Shown piece after piece: positions 15,201 through 22,914 of a DNA stretch of 32,734 bases (its first letter is position 1; the number at the start of each line of letters is the position of its first letter). Origin of the DNA: Zarconia navalis LEGE 11467 (lineage in GTDB: Bacteria; Cyanobacteriota; Cyanobacteriia; Cyanobacteriales; Geitlerinemataceae); assembly GCF_015207075.1 (NCBI RefSeq), contig NZ_JADEXN010000001.1:1-32734 (forward strand), given 5' to 3'. The position numbers and the translations under genes are program-made. The notes under the pieces were generated by a model. It saw only the letters and a program-made list of their open reading frames with translations. It was not told the origin of the DNA and did not search any database.

Positions 15201-17064
15201 CTACGGGAGGATCGCTCTCATCTGTTGGACCTGAGGCATGATGGTAAATTGCCGTGGTTTGCACCGCTGCTAAGTTATCCCGCAAAGAGCGTCGCTGTAG
15301 GGTTTCGTGCTCTCGACCGGCATTATTGCGATTAGCCCTCCTGAGGGTGTTATTGAGGTCTTCCCCTCGGTAGTCAACGGGGGTGGGTAGGGGATCGTTC
15401 CCCAACTCCAGCCGCTGTCCGACGATAACCCGCATCCCTTCGCGCCAGGCGCGACGTTCCCAGTAACCGTCCAAGCCCAACTCAGTTCGGTCGGCACTGA
15501 GATTAGCAGCCACGGGAGTGAAGGTCGTTAATTTCTCCTGACCGGAGATCGGGTCGCCATTTTGCGTCCCAAGTTGCTGCAAACTTAAGCCTGCTTTTTC
15601 ATCGTAGACGGGGGAAGGACCGTATCGATCGTCAGCACGGTAAGAGTCATCGATCTCGAAGGAAGTTTGAGAAGGGTTACCTACCATTCTTTCTTCCTTG
15701 ACAAAATCAGTGGTCGACCAATTTTCATCTCGGATCGCATCGGGAGTCAGGGTCGACTGATATGCCGACTCACCCGTCGTAAAGAGTTTAATAGGATCGA
15801 GAGAAATCTGGGATGGTTTAATTCCAGCTTTGACTGAATCTGTATCGGAGCTAAATCGAACCTTTTCCCTCTCAACAACGGAGCCTCGACCTGCCTTCTC
15901 GTCTACGGTCGCTTTGTCCTCTCCATAGAGGTGGAAGAAATTGTCTCGACTCACCACGTTGTCTCCGTTTAGATTGGCACTCATCATCTGCCCCTGAAAT
16001 GCTGAATTCTGACCGCTAGGAGAGGTAATGGCAGAAGTATCAGAGCCAGCTTGATAGAGACAAGACTTAGGAGAGCTAATTAAATAACCTCGAAATTGGC
16101 GGTTTCCCACGAGCAAACTGCCGTCAGTTTGCATTGCGCCGTTCCACTTAAATTCTTGACCGGGAGCCACTTCTAAGTCGTAACGAAACAAGGCTCCAAA
16201 CTTATTGCCGCGATCGGCTTGTCGGTCTTGTTGTAGCTCCAGGGTTGTTACCGTACCGCGATCGTCGGTATTGGAGATGGCAAAGGCATCGATTTGGAAA
16301 TTTTTTCGCAAGATCCCACTGCTTTGCCGATCTTTGAAGAAGCCTTTTTCAATGGGGATCGCGTTACCCTGAATGTCGCAACCCGCTTCCGCTACACTGG
16401 CAAACGGTCCGTTCCGCACTGCTAATGCCTGCGCCCTACTCCTGAGCACGTCGTCTGTTTGATCGAGAATTTGTTCGATTTGATCCTGGGCATCCGATCC
16501 TGCGGGCAGTCGCCAGATAATCGAGTAGGCAATCGTGGTATCGTCTTCCCCATCGCCATCGCTATCGCTTTGGAAAGACCAGGCGTTGGCACTCTGACCG
16601 CCGATCTCCAGGCGGGTTTCACCAGGTAAGGTATAGGGATCGGTTCCCAAAGGAGCGGTATTTTCACTTCCATCGTCGAGCATCATCGACCACAGTACGT
16701 CCTCTGAGGGAACCCCACTCGGTAGCCGAGGATCGTTATTGAAGAGAAATTCGATTTTTGCTTTTGCCCTGTCAATTGCTGGAGTGGCAGCATTATAAAT
16801 AACTTTTTCTTGACGTTCGTTCACCACCTGCTCTGTTCGGTTGAGAGTCCGGATCAAGATCGCGCCCACCACCAAAGACACCACTAACAGTAGCAAGGCC
16901 GCTGTTGGGAGGACAAATCCAGCGCGAGGGTTCGATCGCCGATTAAATGCGGCAAAGACCGGACGCAGCAGCTTCCGCAGGCGCTTGGCGATCGCCCGGT
17001 TACAGAGCTTCAGGGTATGTCTCAACCGGCGCTGAAGCATGGTAATAAATTTGTGCTTTGCCAT
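12286..17064 (-). CDS. hpsA: Hormogonium polysaccharide biosynthesis protein HpsA
   Basis: A 1592-residue protein. After a basic N-terminus (RRLRHTLKLCNRAIAKRLRK) comes one membrane helix at about residues 50-72 (FVLPTAALLLLVVSLVVGAIL). The helix begins after a Gly-Phe pair, resembling a PilX-type pilin N-terminus but without Glu at +5. The rest is a very large extracytoplasmic domain rich in Asp/Asn/Gly, with calcium-binding-like patches (DTNGNGTLDNANEDLNDNQ). HpsA is known in Nostoc and relatives as a large protein of unknown biochemistry, needed for hormogonium polysaccharide secretion and motility and encoded upstream of pseudopilin genes, exactly as here. It is the first gene of the hpsA-hpsB-hpsC-pseudopilin unit. 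A GAGGAG lies unusually close (2 bases) to the ATG at 17064. Confidence 0.9.
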   Translation of the reverse strand: MAKHKFITMLQRRLRHTLKLCNRAIAKRLRKLLRPVFAAFNRRSNPRAGFVLPTAALLLLVVSLVVGAILIRTLNRTEQVVNERQEKVIYNAATPAIDRAKAKIEFLFNNDPRLPSGVPSEDVLWSMMLDDGSENTAPLGTDPYTLPGETRLEIGGQSANAWSFQSDSDGDGEDDTTIAYSIIWRLPAGSDAQDQIEQILDQTDDVLRSRAQALAVRNGPFASVAEAGCDIQGNAIPIEKGFFKDRQSSGILRKNFQIDAFAISNTDDRGTVTTLELQQDRQADRGNKFGALFRYDLEVAPGQEFKWNGAMQTDGSLLVGNRQFRGYLISSPKSCLYQAGSDTSAITSPSGQNSAFQGQMMSANLNGDNVVSRDNFFHLYGEDKATVDEKAGRGSVVEREKVRFSSDTDSVKAGIKPSQISLDPIKLFTTGESAYQSTLTPDAIRDENWSTTDFVKEERMVGNPSQTSFEIDDSYRADDRYGPSPVYDEKAGLSLQQLGTQNGDPISGQEKLTTFTPVAANLSADRTELGLDGYWERRAWREGMRVIVGQRLELGNDPLPTPVDYRGEDLNNTLRRANRNNAGREHETLQRRSLRDNLAAVQTTAIYHHASGPTDESDPPVAAIISTVHPGTSETLKRSSTFEQIDEFGTQGAGIFAGTFGDNPNEIPIDFFTGRGTNGWEIDFQNNYFTDANVQTALENLANFSGDDDGAFPPLQENGGNIIHPYPELTKWGNFSNLKRALGPDGNGSIADESYQHTASLTLGMLAYNLAYLEAYNYGNANNRRNHLNEIDAILEQTLTDPITGTARTDPDGLQLGATPEEYVAAIATAEPDLEDIARLLSLKEQTNRDRTFGFRASPTTLGEFKYTVQFLKDESASGGTDDSFTYGGIKYDALTADTPPSSGGSSPIETNHAYFTCDFSNTPGNGNNFFGFGPPANIATEQKFIRLATALCGVNEDTNGNGTLDNANEDLNDNQTLDSVKYPSLFYLFPKENHDRKGAGAIAQPTTPRTGDYAVDRYLTDNNIPNAQFVALEPLDIILQPKAIANWNLPVDRIGANPPPQCNNDATATNPNTNCGKLSLIYDGTDYYRLAFKDSAFFNGREMMNVRALNLDLELLKENETPNGDFWLAAGDDSESVQMEGGIVYAFREDAIREDAIARPQGGTCNSFQDFTNGNCRSDATDPIDPAVSGNGISPKPVDYYPDPDRRPDGFRLTNGEDISRDAAGGQTQYGITFVSDNPAYLQGDFNCHGFGSCNNPIEEFQTELPDGFTPQDFYRRTNLNDSFARAEEGDTWRFSEFLVDAMTLLSDNFCEGSLEDGFLIASPNVGNPTLPTELRSLGRSANANLSDVYGCANNREVYTSYTNQNRPQNPLTTNFEWLRENPADPASPIKISANGNPETYDPTDAAPLSTAIDYSGTYHQFTASFAGAGGDDQKPMNVATLQKVNAVIISGIVPSQAGQTYGGLHNFPRFIEDWLTGSQAAKISGSLMQFNFSTYATAPFDQDAWEPDLPAQLGGPIIHYYQAPQRLWGYDVALQYVQPGPITRRLVKPSPFRSEFYSELPLDDPYILNLRCSTDENGAIDPRAQENGEC

Positions 17065-17448
17065 AACTCCTCGGCAGATGCGAACGACACGAACTCAAGA
17101 CGACAGGAACGGTTTTTATAGGAACCTAATTTTGTCTTAGCCTACAAACACCTTTGAGTGCAATCACTTTTGCGATTGGGTGCAAGGCATATTCACTAGG
17201 ATACCCACTTTTTTTGGGAAAGCGATCGCCCCCGCTCTAACTTTTTAGGTGCTTCTTGTCAAGATGAGTCTTCTACCTTTGGGCGATCCACATCCTTTTT
17301 GCGAGAGGGAGGCAAATCTAAAAACACTGAATTTTCCGGATTTCCAACGCCTCGAAAAAAAGACGGGAACGCACGGTGGTACGTTCCCCAAGCTTGGCAG
17401 ATAAAGCCGATCGGTTTGGATTCCCATAAACGGGGAAACATCCCAACT
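17065..17448. other. Intergenic region between rpmB and hpsA, holding the hpsA leader and the rpmB terminator
   Basis: No gene is seen. Reading toward hpsA there is a T/A-rich segment with TATAAA about 55 bases before the start, a possible -10 region. A GTGCAAT-type half-repeat occurs near 17158 and 17179. The part near rpmB contains the terminator listed separately. Confidence 0.45.
17355..17388 (-). terminator. Intrinsic terminator of rpmB
   Basis: On the minus strand GGGAACG (17388-17382) pairs with CGTTCCC (17371-17365) across a 10-base loop. Three bases later comes a run of seven T (17361-17355). It lies 60 bases downstream of the rpmB stop, as expected for a Rho-independent terminator. 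Confidence 0.85.
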
Positions 17449-17685
17449 TTATAGCTTATTTAAATTCAGTCCCGCTTCTTTTGCCATCGCCGACAGCCCT
17501 TTGGTTTCTAGGGTTTTAATCGCTTTAGTAGACAGTCTCAGTCTAACCCAGCGATTGCCTTGAGGCCACCAAACGCGCTTCCACTGTAAGTTGGCGTGCT
17601 GGAGTTTGTGCGATCGGCGGTGGGAGTGGGATACGGCAAATCCATTATTGGCTTTCTTGCCGGTAAGCTGACATTTTCGACCCAT
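17449..17685 (-). CDS. rpmB: 50S ribosomal protein L28
   Basis: A 78-residue L28 protein, part of the large ribosomal subunit. It begins [21 protein letters not shown], the hallmark C-x-x-T-G-K-x2-N-G start, with the conserved SHSHRRSHK patch and the [24 protein letters not shown] region after it. The length is normal for the bacterial family. The cysteine pair of zinc-type L28 is incomplete (only Cys5 is seen). It lies downstream of htpG on the same strand but about 200 bases away, with a strong hairpin between, so it probably has its own promoter. It has its own intrinsic terminator. Confidence 0.97.
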   Translation of the reverse strand: MGRKCQLTGKKANNGFAVSHSHRRSHKLQHANLQWKRVWWPQGNRWVRLRLSTKAIKTLETKGLSAMAKEAGLNLNKL

Positions 17686-17815
17686 GAAAATCTCCTGATT
17701 TTAATTTCTTAGGGGGGATGGGAACTTGGGGATGAAGTTTGGATATCGATCGCCCGACTTTCCATCATATCAAACCACACAAGCCGGATACGAGAACCGC
17801 AACGATAATCTGCAA

Positions 17816-17854
17816 TCGATCGAAGTGCGAGCGAGATGCTTGCACTTCGATCGA
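17816..17854 (-). terminator. Strong hairpin downstream of htpG
   Basis: TCGATCGAAGTGC (17816-17828) and GCACTTCGATCGA (17842-17854) are perfect 13-bp inverted repeats. The stem can extend 3 more pairs inward with one G-U, leaving a 7-base loop. It begins 30 bases after the htpG stop. There is no T run, so it may stabilise the 3' end or terminate by another route. Confidence 0.55.
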
Positions 17855-17883
17855 CCCATTTGTCAGCAGCAGGCAGTACGAGG

Positions 17884-19944
17884 TTACTTAGCGGCGCTAT
17901 CGGTTAGACGGGTCAATACCTGATTCGATCGATCCACAAAAGATTTCATACTCTCGGCATCGAAGGCCTTCTGGGCCATCAGAGGAAAGTCGTAGACGTG
18001 CTGGCACATCAAGTTTGCCAATTCTCCCGAGGGAGACACCCCTTCTGTTTGGAGGATACTGCTCTGACTCAGGTTTGCCAGATTCTGAATCATCGGGTGG
18101 GCGGTATTCACCACCAAAATATGCTCGTCGGGAAATAGAGCGGTTTCCTGTTGCAGCAGAGCCGTCATATCTCGCAGGCGGCGCATGGCTTCGGGCAGCA
18201 ATACCATCGCTGGTGGCGCGCCTTGGGGAGTTTCGGATTTGAGGGATTCGGTGCGGATGGTCACTTGGGGTTTGCCCAGAGCGTTCTCGAAAAGCTCTTT
18301 GATTTGTTCGCTGCGGGTTTTGTTGGTTTTGGGATCGACGATTTCGGCTTCTTTTTCCTTATCCAAAAGGGTGTCGTCGAGTTCCGAGTCCACCCGAGAG
18401 AACTTCACCTCGGAGCGATCGCGCTCGAGATAGCTGATAAAGTGGGTGTCGATGAAAGCATCGAGATACAGCACTTCTAACCCCTGAGCCTTATGCAGTT
18501 CCACATATGTCGATTGGGAAGCCGGTTCGGTACAATAGAAAACCCGATTTTCCTGACGCTCTTTGTTGCGCTCCAAATACTCTTCGAGGGTAGTGTAAGA
18601 ATCCCCTTTCTCGTCGGTTGTCGCCGCTTCGTCGGTGGGGGTAACATCTTCCCAAGCATCCCCGGCTTCGGTTTCCACCTGGACGGCGGGTTTCTCCTCT
18701 GTTGCGGGGGCTAAGTCGGCGGTGGTGCGGTAGATGATGATATCTTCGATTTGTTTCTTGAACTTTTCATCGTTCAGATAGCCGAATTTAACGAAAGTTC
18801 CCAAGTCTTTCCAGCACTTGACGTAATGGCTGCGATCTTCTTTGTACAATGCTTTGAGGCGATCGGCCACTTTTTTGGCGATGAAGTCGGCGATTTTGCG
18901 CACCGTACGATCCATCTGCAAGGCGCTGCGGGAAACGTTCAGGGGAATGTCGGGACTATCGATAATCCCGCGCATGGGGAGCAAGAATTGGGGGATAATT
19001 TCCTCGCAGTGCTCGCTGACAAATACCCGGTTGCAGAACAGTTTCAAATTTCCCTTGGTAACATCCACGTCGGGTTTGAGTTTGGGAAAGTAGAGAATGC
19101 CGTTGATGTCGAAGGGATAGTCGGTTTTTAGATGCACCCAGAGAAGGGGTTCTTCTTGGAAAGGGTAGAGGTAGCGATAGAATTCGAGATAGTCTTCGTC
19201 TTTGAGATCGCGAGGGGACGATCGCCAGATGGATTTTTGCTGGTTGACGACTTCTAGGGTTTCTTTAGGTTCCGCAGTCGTTTCTTCTTCCCCTTCGGTT
19301 TTAGCTGCGGGTTCGGCTGCCTTCATCATTTTAATGGGGACGGGCATGAAGTCGCAGTAGGTTTTCACCAGTTGCTTAATCCGCGCTTCTTCGAGATATT
19401 CTTCCTCATCCCCTTGGAGGGTCAGGGTGATGGTGGTTCCTCGGGTGGTGCGATCGGATTCTTCGAGTTGGAACGAGGGCGATCCGTCGCAAGTCCAATG
19501 AACCGCTTGCGCGCCATCTTTGTAGGATAGGGTATCAATTTCTACTTGAGACGCGACGATGAAGGAAGAGTAGAAACCGAGTCCGAAGTGACCGATAATC
19601 GGCTGGTCGGCACCACCTTTATATTTTTCAATAAATTCTTCAGCACTGGAAAAGGCAACTTGGTTGATATACTTTTTAACCTCGTCGGCAGTCATGCCAA
19701 TGCCGTTATCGCTAATAGAAAGCGTCTTTTTCTCTTTATCGATGCTGATGATAATTTCCGGCTCGCCAATTTCCCCGCTCATTTCTCCAGCGTAGGAAAC
19801 CATTTTCAGCTTTTCGATCGCATCGACCCCATTTGAAACGAGTTCCCGCAAGAAGATTTCATGATCTGAGTAGAGAGACTTCTTGATAATGGGAAAAATA
19901 TTCTCGGTATGGATCGTAATATTGCCTTGTTCCAATACAGTCAT
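17884..19944 (-). CDS. htpG: Molecular chaperone HtpG (Hsp90)
   Basis: A 686-residue ATP-dependent dimeric chaperone. The N-terminal GHKL ATPase carries FLRELVSNGVDAIEKL (catalytic Glu34, Asn38), the DNGIGM motif (Asp79) and the GHFGLGFYSSFIVA lid region. The middle domain has the client and catalytic-loop region NVSRSALQMDRTVRKI, and the C-terminal dimerisation domain ends without an MEEVD, as in bacteria. Two acidic, low-complexity linkers stand out: about residues 209-231 (Glu/Thr-rich, between N and middle domains) and 409-449. They make the protein longer than the usual 640-660. In cyanobacteria HtpG assists heat and oxidative stress survival and phycobilisome maintenance. No CIRCE element is seen upstream. 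The start is the ATG at 19944. Confidence 0.97.
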   Translation of the reverse strand: MTVLEQGNITIHTENIFPIIKKSLYSDHEIFLRELVSNGVDAIEKLKMVSYAGEMSGEIGEPEIIISIDKEKKTLSISDNGIGMTADEVKKYINQVAFSSAEEFIEKYKGGADQPIIGHFGLGFYSSFIVASQVEIDTLSYKDGAQAVHWTCDGSPSFQLEESDRTTRGTTITLTLQGDEEEYLEEARIKQLVKTYCDFMPVPIKMMKAAEPAAKTEGEEETTAEPKETLEVVNQQKSIWRSSPRDLKDEDYLEFYRYLYPFQEEPLLWVHLKTDYPFDINGILYFPKLKPDVDVTKGNLKLFCNRVFVSEHCEEIIPQFLLPMRGIIDSPDIPLNVSRSALQMDRTVRKIADFIAKKVADRLKALYKEDRSHYVKCWKDLGTFVKFGYLNDEKFKKQIEDIIIYRTTADLAPATEEKPAVQVETEAGDAWEDVTPTDEAATTDEKGDSYTTLEEYLERNKERQENRVFYCTEPASQSTYVELHKAQGLEVLYLDAFIDTHFISYLERDRSEVKFSRVDSELDDTLLDKEKEAEIVDPKTNKTRSEQIKELFENALGKPQVTIRTESLKSETPQGAPPAMVLLPEAMRRLRDMTALLQQETALFPDEHILVVNTAHPMIQNLANLSQSSILQTEGVSPSGELANLMCQHVYDFPLMAQKAFDAESMKSFVDRSNQVLTRLTDSAAK

Positions 19945-20149
19945 AGTCTGAGTCAGGTAAGTTGATGTGGATCGGGTGATACAGTCGTTCTCAATTGAGA
20001 GTCCTAAGTTCTGATTTTGGGCGATCGCTGCGGATTCTGGCGTTGGGATTGTCCGTCCGATCGCATTCGGATTTCCCTACTTACCCTGAATATAATGGAG
20101 GGGATGCGATCGGGGTAAGGGATGGAATGGAAGCGTTCTATTTAATCTA

Positions 20150-20190
20150 CGGGTATTGTAGCGTTTGCGTGTGAAATACCCGACTTTTTT
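20150..20190 (+). promoter_or_regulatory. Terminator-like hairpin in the leader of the glycosyltransferase gene
   Basis: CGGGTATT (20150-20157) and AATACCCG (20175-20182) are a perfect 8-bp dyad with a 17-base loop. Two bases later comes a run of six T (20185-20190). It points along the plus strand but no plus-strand gene lies before it, since htpG is divergent. It sits 16 bases before the next start codon, so it may attenuate that gene or be a leader hairpin. Confidence 0.4.
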
Positions 20191-20206
20191 AGGAAAAATT
20201 TAGGGA

Positions 20207-21142
20207 ATGGTCAGTTCAATTGCATTTCTAATTTGTACGGAATCGGGGGATTTAGCGGAAAAATCTCTTCTTTTAGCCGAAAGTCTTCGTTGCTTTGGCG
20301 GCAAACTTAAAGATGCTCCAATTTATAGCGTTCAACCTCGGGCAGGAGATGAAATCGAATCTCAAATATTAGAAAAGTTTCAAGAATTAGGAGTTGTTCA
20401 TAAAAAAATAATTCTCAACACCGATTACACTTACTATCCAATCGCCAATAAAGTTTTTGTTTGTGCGTACGGCGAACAGAATATTAATACCGAGATTTTA
20501 GTTTTTTTAGATAGCGATCAAGTTATATTTCGGGAGCCTCAAGAATTGATTTTATCTCCCGATTGCGATACTGCACTTCGTCCGGTCGATCGCAAAAATC
20601 TCGGTTCGACGGGGAAGAAGGATCGCAACGACGACTATTGGCAAAAACTTGACGCTCTCTTTGGAATGACTCGCGAAATTTGGGTTGAAACGACAGTCGA
20701 AAAAGAGAAAATACGCGGATATTGGAATTCGGGAATGATTGCAGCCAGAAAAGAGTCAGGGCTTTTTTCGGCTTGGCTAGAAAACTTTAAGATAGCCATG
20801 GCACATCAACTCATTCCAGAGTCAGGAATTTTTCATTTAGATCAGCTAACTTTAGCTGCTACAATCGCCTCAAAAAATATTAAATTTTCAACTCTTTCTC
20901 CAACTTATAACTATCCGCTACACAAGCAATCTCAATTACAAGAATCCGATCGAATTGAAAGCTTTGATGAGGTGGTCTCAATTCACTACCATTGGATGTT
21001 TAAAGGAGATGATTGGCGAGCATCTCTTGAAAATTTAGCCGGGTTCGATCGAGATTCGGAACGGTATCGCTGGCTATACGATTATTTGTCGAAGCGGAGT
21101 TTGAAATCCGACATGCGCGATCGGAGATCGGATCGTCGATAA
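20207..21142 (+). CDS. GT-A fold glycosyltransferase (GT8-like)
   Basis: A 311-residue soluble protein. The metal- and sugar-nucleotide-binding DxD is at Asp102-Ser-Asp104 in LVFLDSDQVIF. Other glycosyltransferase hallmarks follow in order: GYWNSGMIAAR (the N-S-G loop of GT8-like enzymes), FHLDQLTLA (an acceptor-site D-Q), and a late SIHYHWMF, where histidine often completes the metal site. The tail is basic and low in order (RSLKSDMRDRRSDRR). Donor and acceptor cannot be told from the sequence. The gene stands alone between htpG (divergent) and dapL. Its codons are visibly richer in A/T than its neighbours, which hints at transfer. The start is the ATG at 20207, with AGGGA just upstream. Confidence 0.75.
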   Translation: MVSSIAFLICTESGDLAEKSLLLAESLRCFGGKLKDAPIYSVQPRAGDEIESQILEKFQELGVVHKKIILNTDYTYYPIANKVFVCAYGEQNINTEILVFLDSDQVIFREPQELILSPDCDTALRPVDRKNLGSTGKKDRNDDYWQKLDALFGMTREIWVETTVEKEKIRGYWNSGMIAARKESGLFSAWLENFKIAMAHQLIPESGIFHLDQLTLAATIASKNIKFSTLSPTYNYPLHKQSQLQESDRIESFDEVVSIHYHWMFKGDDWRASLENLAGFDRDSERYRWLYDYLSKRSLKSDMRDRRSDRR

Positions 21143-21275
21143 TTTTCACGATCGCAGTTCTCAGACCCGTGAGGTACAGCCATAACCCACCGTCAAGCCA
21201 GAGGACAGAATCGTCGCAGTTCTGGTGTAAAAAGCAGAAAACGATGCATGAAGATGAGCCGTATTTCTGTAAACT

Positions 21276-21423
21276 GTTTTAACGCCGATCGACTGACAAA
21301 TTTGTTTGATGTCGGTTGGGCGACCGCGAAACCCAACAACCACGACCGATCGCGTAGCGACTCATCCCATCTGCGAGATTTAAACCGCCTCCAAAATATT
21401 TGTCAGTCGATCGGGTTTTAACG
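21276..21423. mobile_element. MITE-like element with 17-bp terminal inverted repeats and 9-bp target duplication
   Basis: Positions 21285-21414 (130 bp) are bounded by perfect 17-bp inverted repeats, CCGATCGACTGACAAAT on the left and its reverse complement at 21398-21414. Immediately outside are identical 9-bp direct repeats, GTTTTAACG, at 21276-21284 and 21415-21423, as left by transposition. No coding sequence fits inside. An internal dyad, GTTGGG (21315-21320) with CCCAAC (21332-21337), is present. The right end lies 29 bases before the dapL start. This is a non-autonomous insertion: the 9-bp duplication suggests mobilisation by a DDE transposase of an IS family that makes 9-bp duplications. 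No matching transposase is in the window. Confidence 0.8.
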
Positions 21424-21452
21424 TATTTCAACGGCGTTCGTCGCAATCTACT

Positions 21453-22688
21453 ATGGCAACCATCAACGACAACTATCTCAAACTCAAAGCCGGTTATCTC
21501 TTCCCTGAAATTGCCCGACGGGTGAATGCATTTGCAATCGCTAACCCCAACGCACCCATTATCAAACTCGGTATTGGCGATGTCACCGAACCTCTCCCCC
21601 AAGCCTGTCGCACGGCGATGAAGACGGCAGTGGAGGAAATGGGCGATCGGGCAACCTTCAAAGGATACGGCCCCGAACAGGGCTACGGTTGGCTGCGAGA
21701 GAAGATTGCCGCGCAAGACTTCCAGAAACGAGGATGCGAGATCGATGCCTCGGAAATCTTCGTCTCCGACGGCGCAAAATGCGATACGGGCAACATTCTC
21801 GATATTTTTGGCAAAGATAACACGATCGCCGTGACCGATCCGGTCTATCCCGTGTACGTGGATACCAACGTGATGGCGGGCAATACCGGAACCGCCAACG
21901 ATGGGGGCAAATACGGCGGGTTGGTGTATATGCCCATTACTGCCGAAAACGACTTCACCGCCGAGATTCCCACCGAAAAAGTCGATCTGATTTATTTATG
22001 CTTCCCCAACAATCCCACCGGGGCAACGGCGAGTAAAAGCCACCTCAAAGCCTGGGTGGATTACGCCAAAGCCAACGACTCGATTATTTTCTTCGATGCG
22101 GCTTACGAAGCCTTTATTACCGACGCAGATTTGCCCCACTCCATCTATGAAATTGAAGGGGCCCGAGATTGCGCGATCGAATTTCGATCGTTTTCTAAAA
22201 ATGCCGGCTTCACCGGAACCCGCTGCGCTTATACGGTGGTGCCGAAAACCCTGACGGCTGCTTCTGCCGACGGGTCGGATGTGGAACTGTGGAAGCTGTG
22301 GAATCGCCGCCAGTCCACTAAATTTAATGGGGTTTCTTATATCGTCCAGCGCGGGGCGGAAGCGGTATATTCGGACGAAGGACAAGCGCAAATTGCCCAA
22401 CTCGTCGGTTTCTATCTAGAGAATGCGAAGATAATTTGCGATCGCCTTACCGCAGCCGGACTCAGCGTTTATGGCGGAGTCAACGCCCCCTACGTTTGGG
22501 TCAAAACTCCAAATGGTCTGACGAGTTGGGATTTCTTCGATAAATTGCTGCAAGCGGCGAATGTCGTGGGAACTCCCGGTTCTGGCTTTGGGGCTGCCGG
22601 GGAGGGCTATTTCCGAATTTCAGCGTTTAACAGTCGGGACAATGTCGAAGAAGCGATGAAGCGGATTGGCGACACGTTTAAGGGATAG
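21453..22688 (+). CDS. dapL: LL-diaminopimelate aminotransferase
   Basis: A 411-residue PLP-dependent class I/II aminotransferase. It converts tetrahydrodipicolinate directly to LL-diaminopimelate using glutamate, giving lysine and peptidoglycan precursors by the pathway cyanobacteria share with plants. The PLP lysine is Lys249 in [12 protein letters not shown]. Other conserved segments are [62 protein letters not shown] and [18 protein letters not shown]. The length matches the family. The start is the ATG at 21453. The MITE-like insertion just upstream means the native promoter has been moved back or replaced. A hairpin plus T run follows the stop. Confidence 0.97.
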   Translation: MATINDNYLKLKAGYLFPEIARRVNAFAIANPNAPIIKLGIGDVTEPLPQACRTAMKTAVEEMGDRATFKGYGPEQGYGWLREKIAAQDFQKRGCEIDASEIFVSDGAKCDTGNILDIFGKDNTIAVTDPVYPVYVDTNVMAGNTGTANDGGKYGGLVYMPITAENDFTAEIPTEKVDLIYLCFPNNPTGATASKSHLKAWVDYAKANDSIIFFDAAYEAFITDADLPHSIYEIEGARDCAIEFRSFSKNAGFTGTRCAYTVVPKTLTAASADGSDVELWKLWNRRQSTKFNGVSYIVQRGAEAVYSDEGQAQIAQLVGFYLENAKIICDRLTAAGLSVYGGVNAPYVWVKTPNGLTSWDFFDKLLQAANVVGTPGSGFGAAGEGYFRISAFNSRDNVEEAMKRIGDTFKG

Positions 22689-22705
22689 GCGAACTCGCTC
22701 CCGGC

Positions 22706-22768
22706 TAATTATGCGATGGCACAGGCTGTGCGTAAGTTCTGCATCATAATTAAACGTCCCATTTTTTT
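22706..22768 (+). terminator. Probable terminator of dapL within a larger imperfect palindrome
   Basis: TAATTATG (22706-22713) pairs with CATAATTA (22745-22752). Inside is a second dyad, GCACAG-G-CTGTGC. Nine bases later comes a run of seven T (22762-22768). The hairpin begins 18 bases after the dapL stop. The long interior is unusual for a simple terminator and looks like an intergenic repeat that has been co-opted. Confidence 0.5.
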
Positions 22769-22809
22769 GAGTTTCAGGTCATTTTTTCGATCGTTATCCC
22801 AACACGATA

Positions 22810-22857
22810 CTTAAATGCGATCGCCTTTCTTTTTCGAGGGAGGCGATCGCATTTAAG
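22810..22857. terminator. 17-bp perfect hairpin containing two HIP1 sites, between convergent genes
   Basis: CTTAAATGCGATCGCCT (22810-22826) and its exact reverse complement (22841-22857) flank a 14-base loop. Each arm carries GCGATCGC. The hairpin lies between the dapL and aminopeptidase gene ends, so it could act as a bidirectional terminator or mRNA end stabiliser. T runs inside the loop and A runs after it are short. Confidence 0.55.
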
Positions 22858-22914
22858 CTAAAAAGACGAGCGGGAGTCAGGAAGTAGATAGAACTCGCAA
22901 ATTCACAACCCGTC

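Noticed and set aside
19945-20206. CIRCE-type heat-shock operator ahead of htpG
   Set aside because: I looked for TTAGCACTC-N9-GAGTGCTAA and found no match in the spacer.
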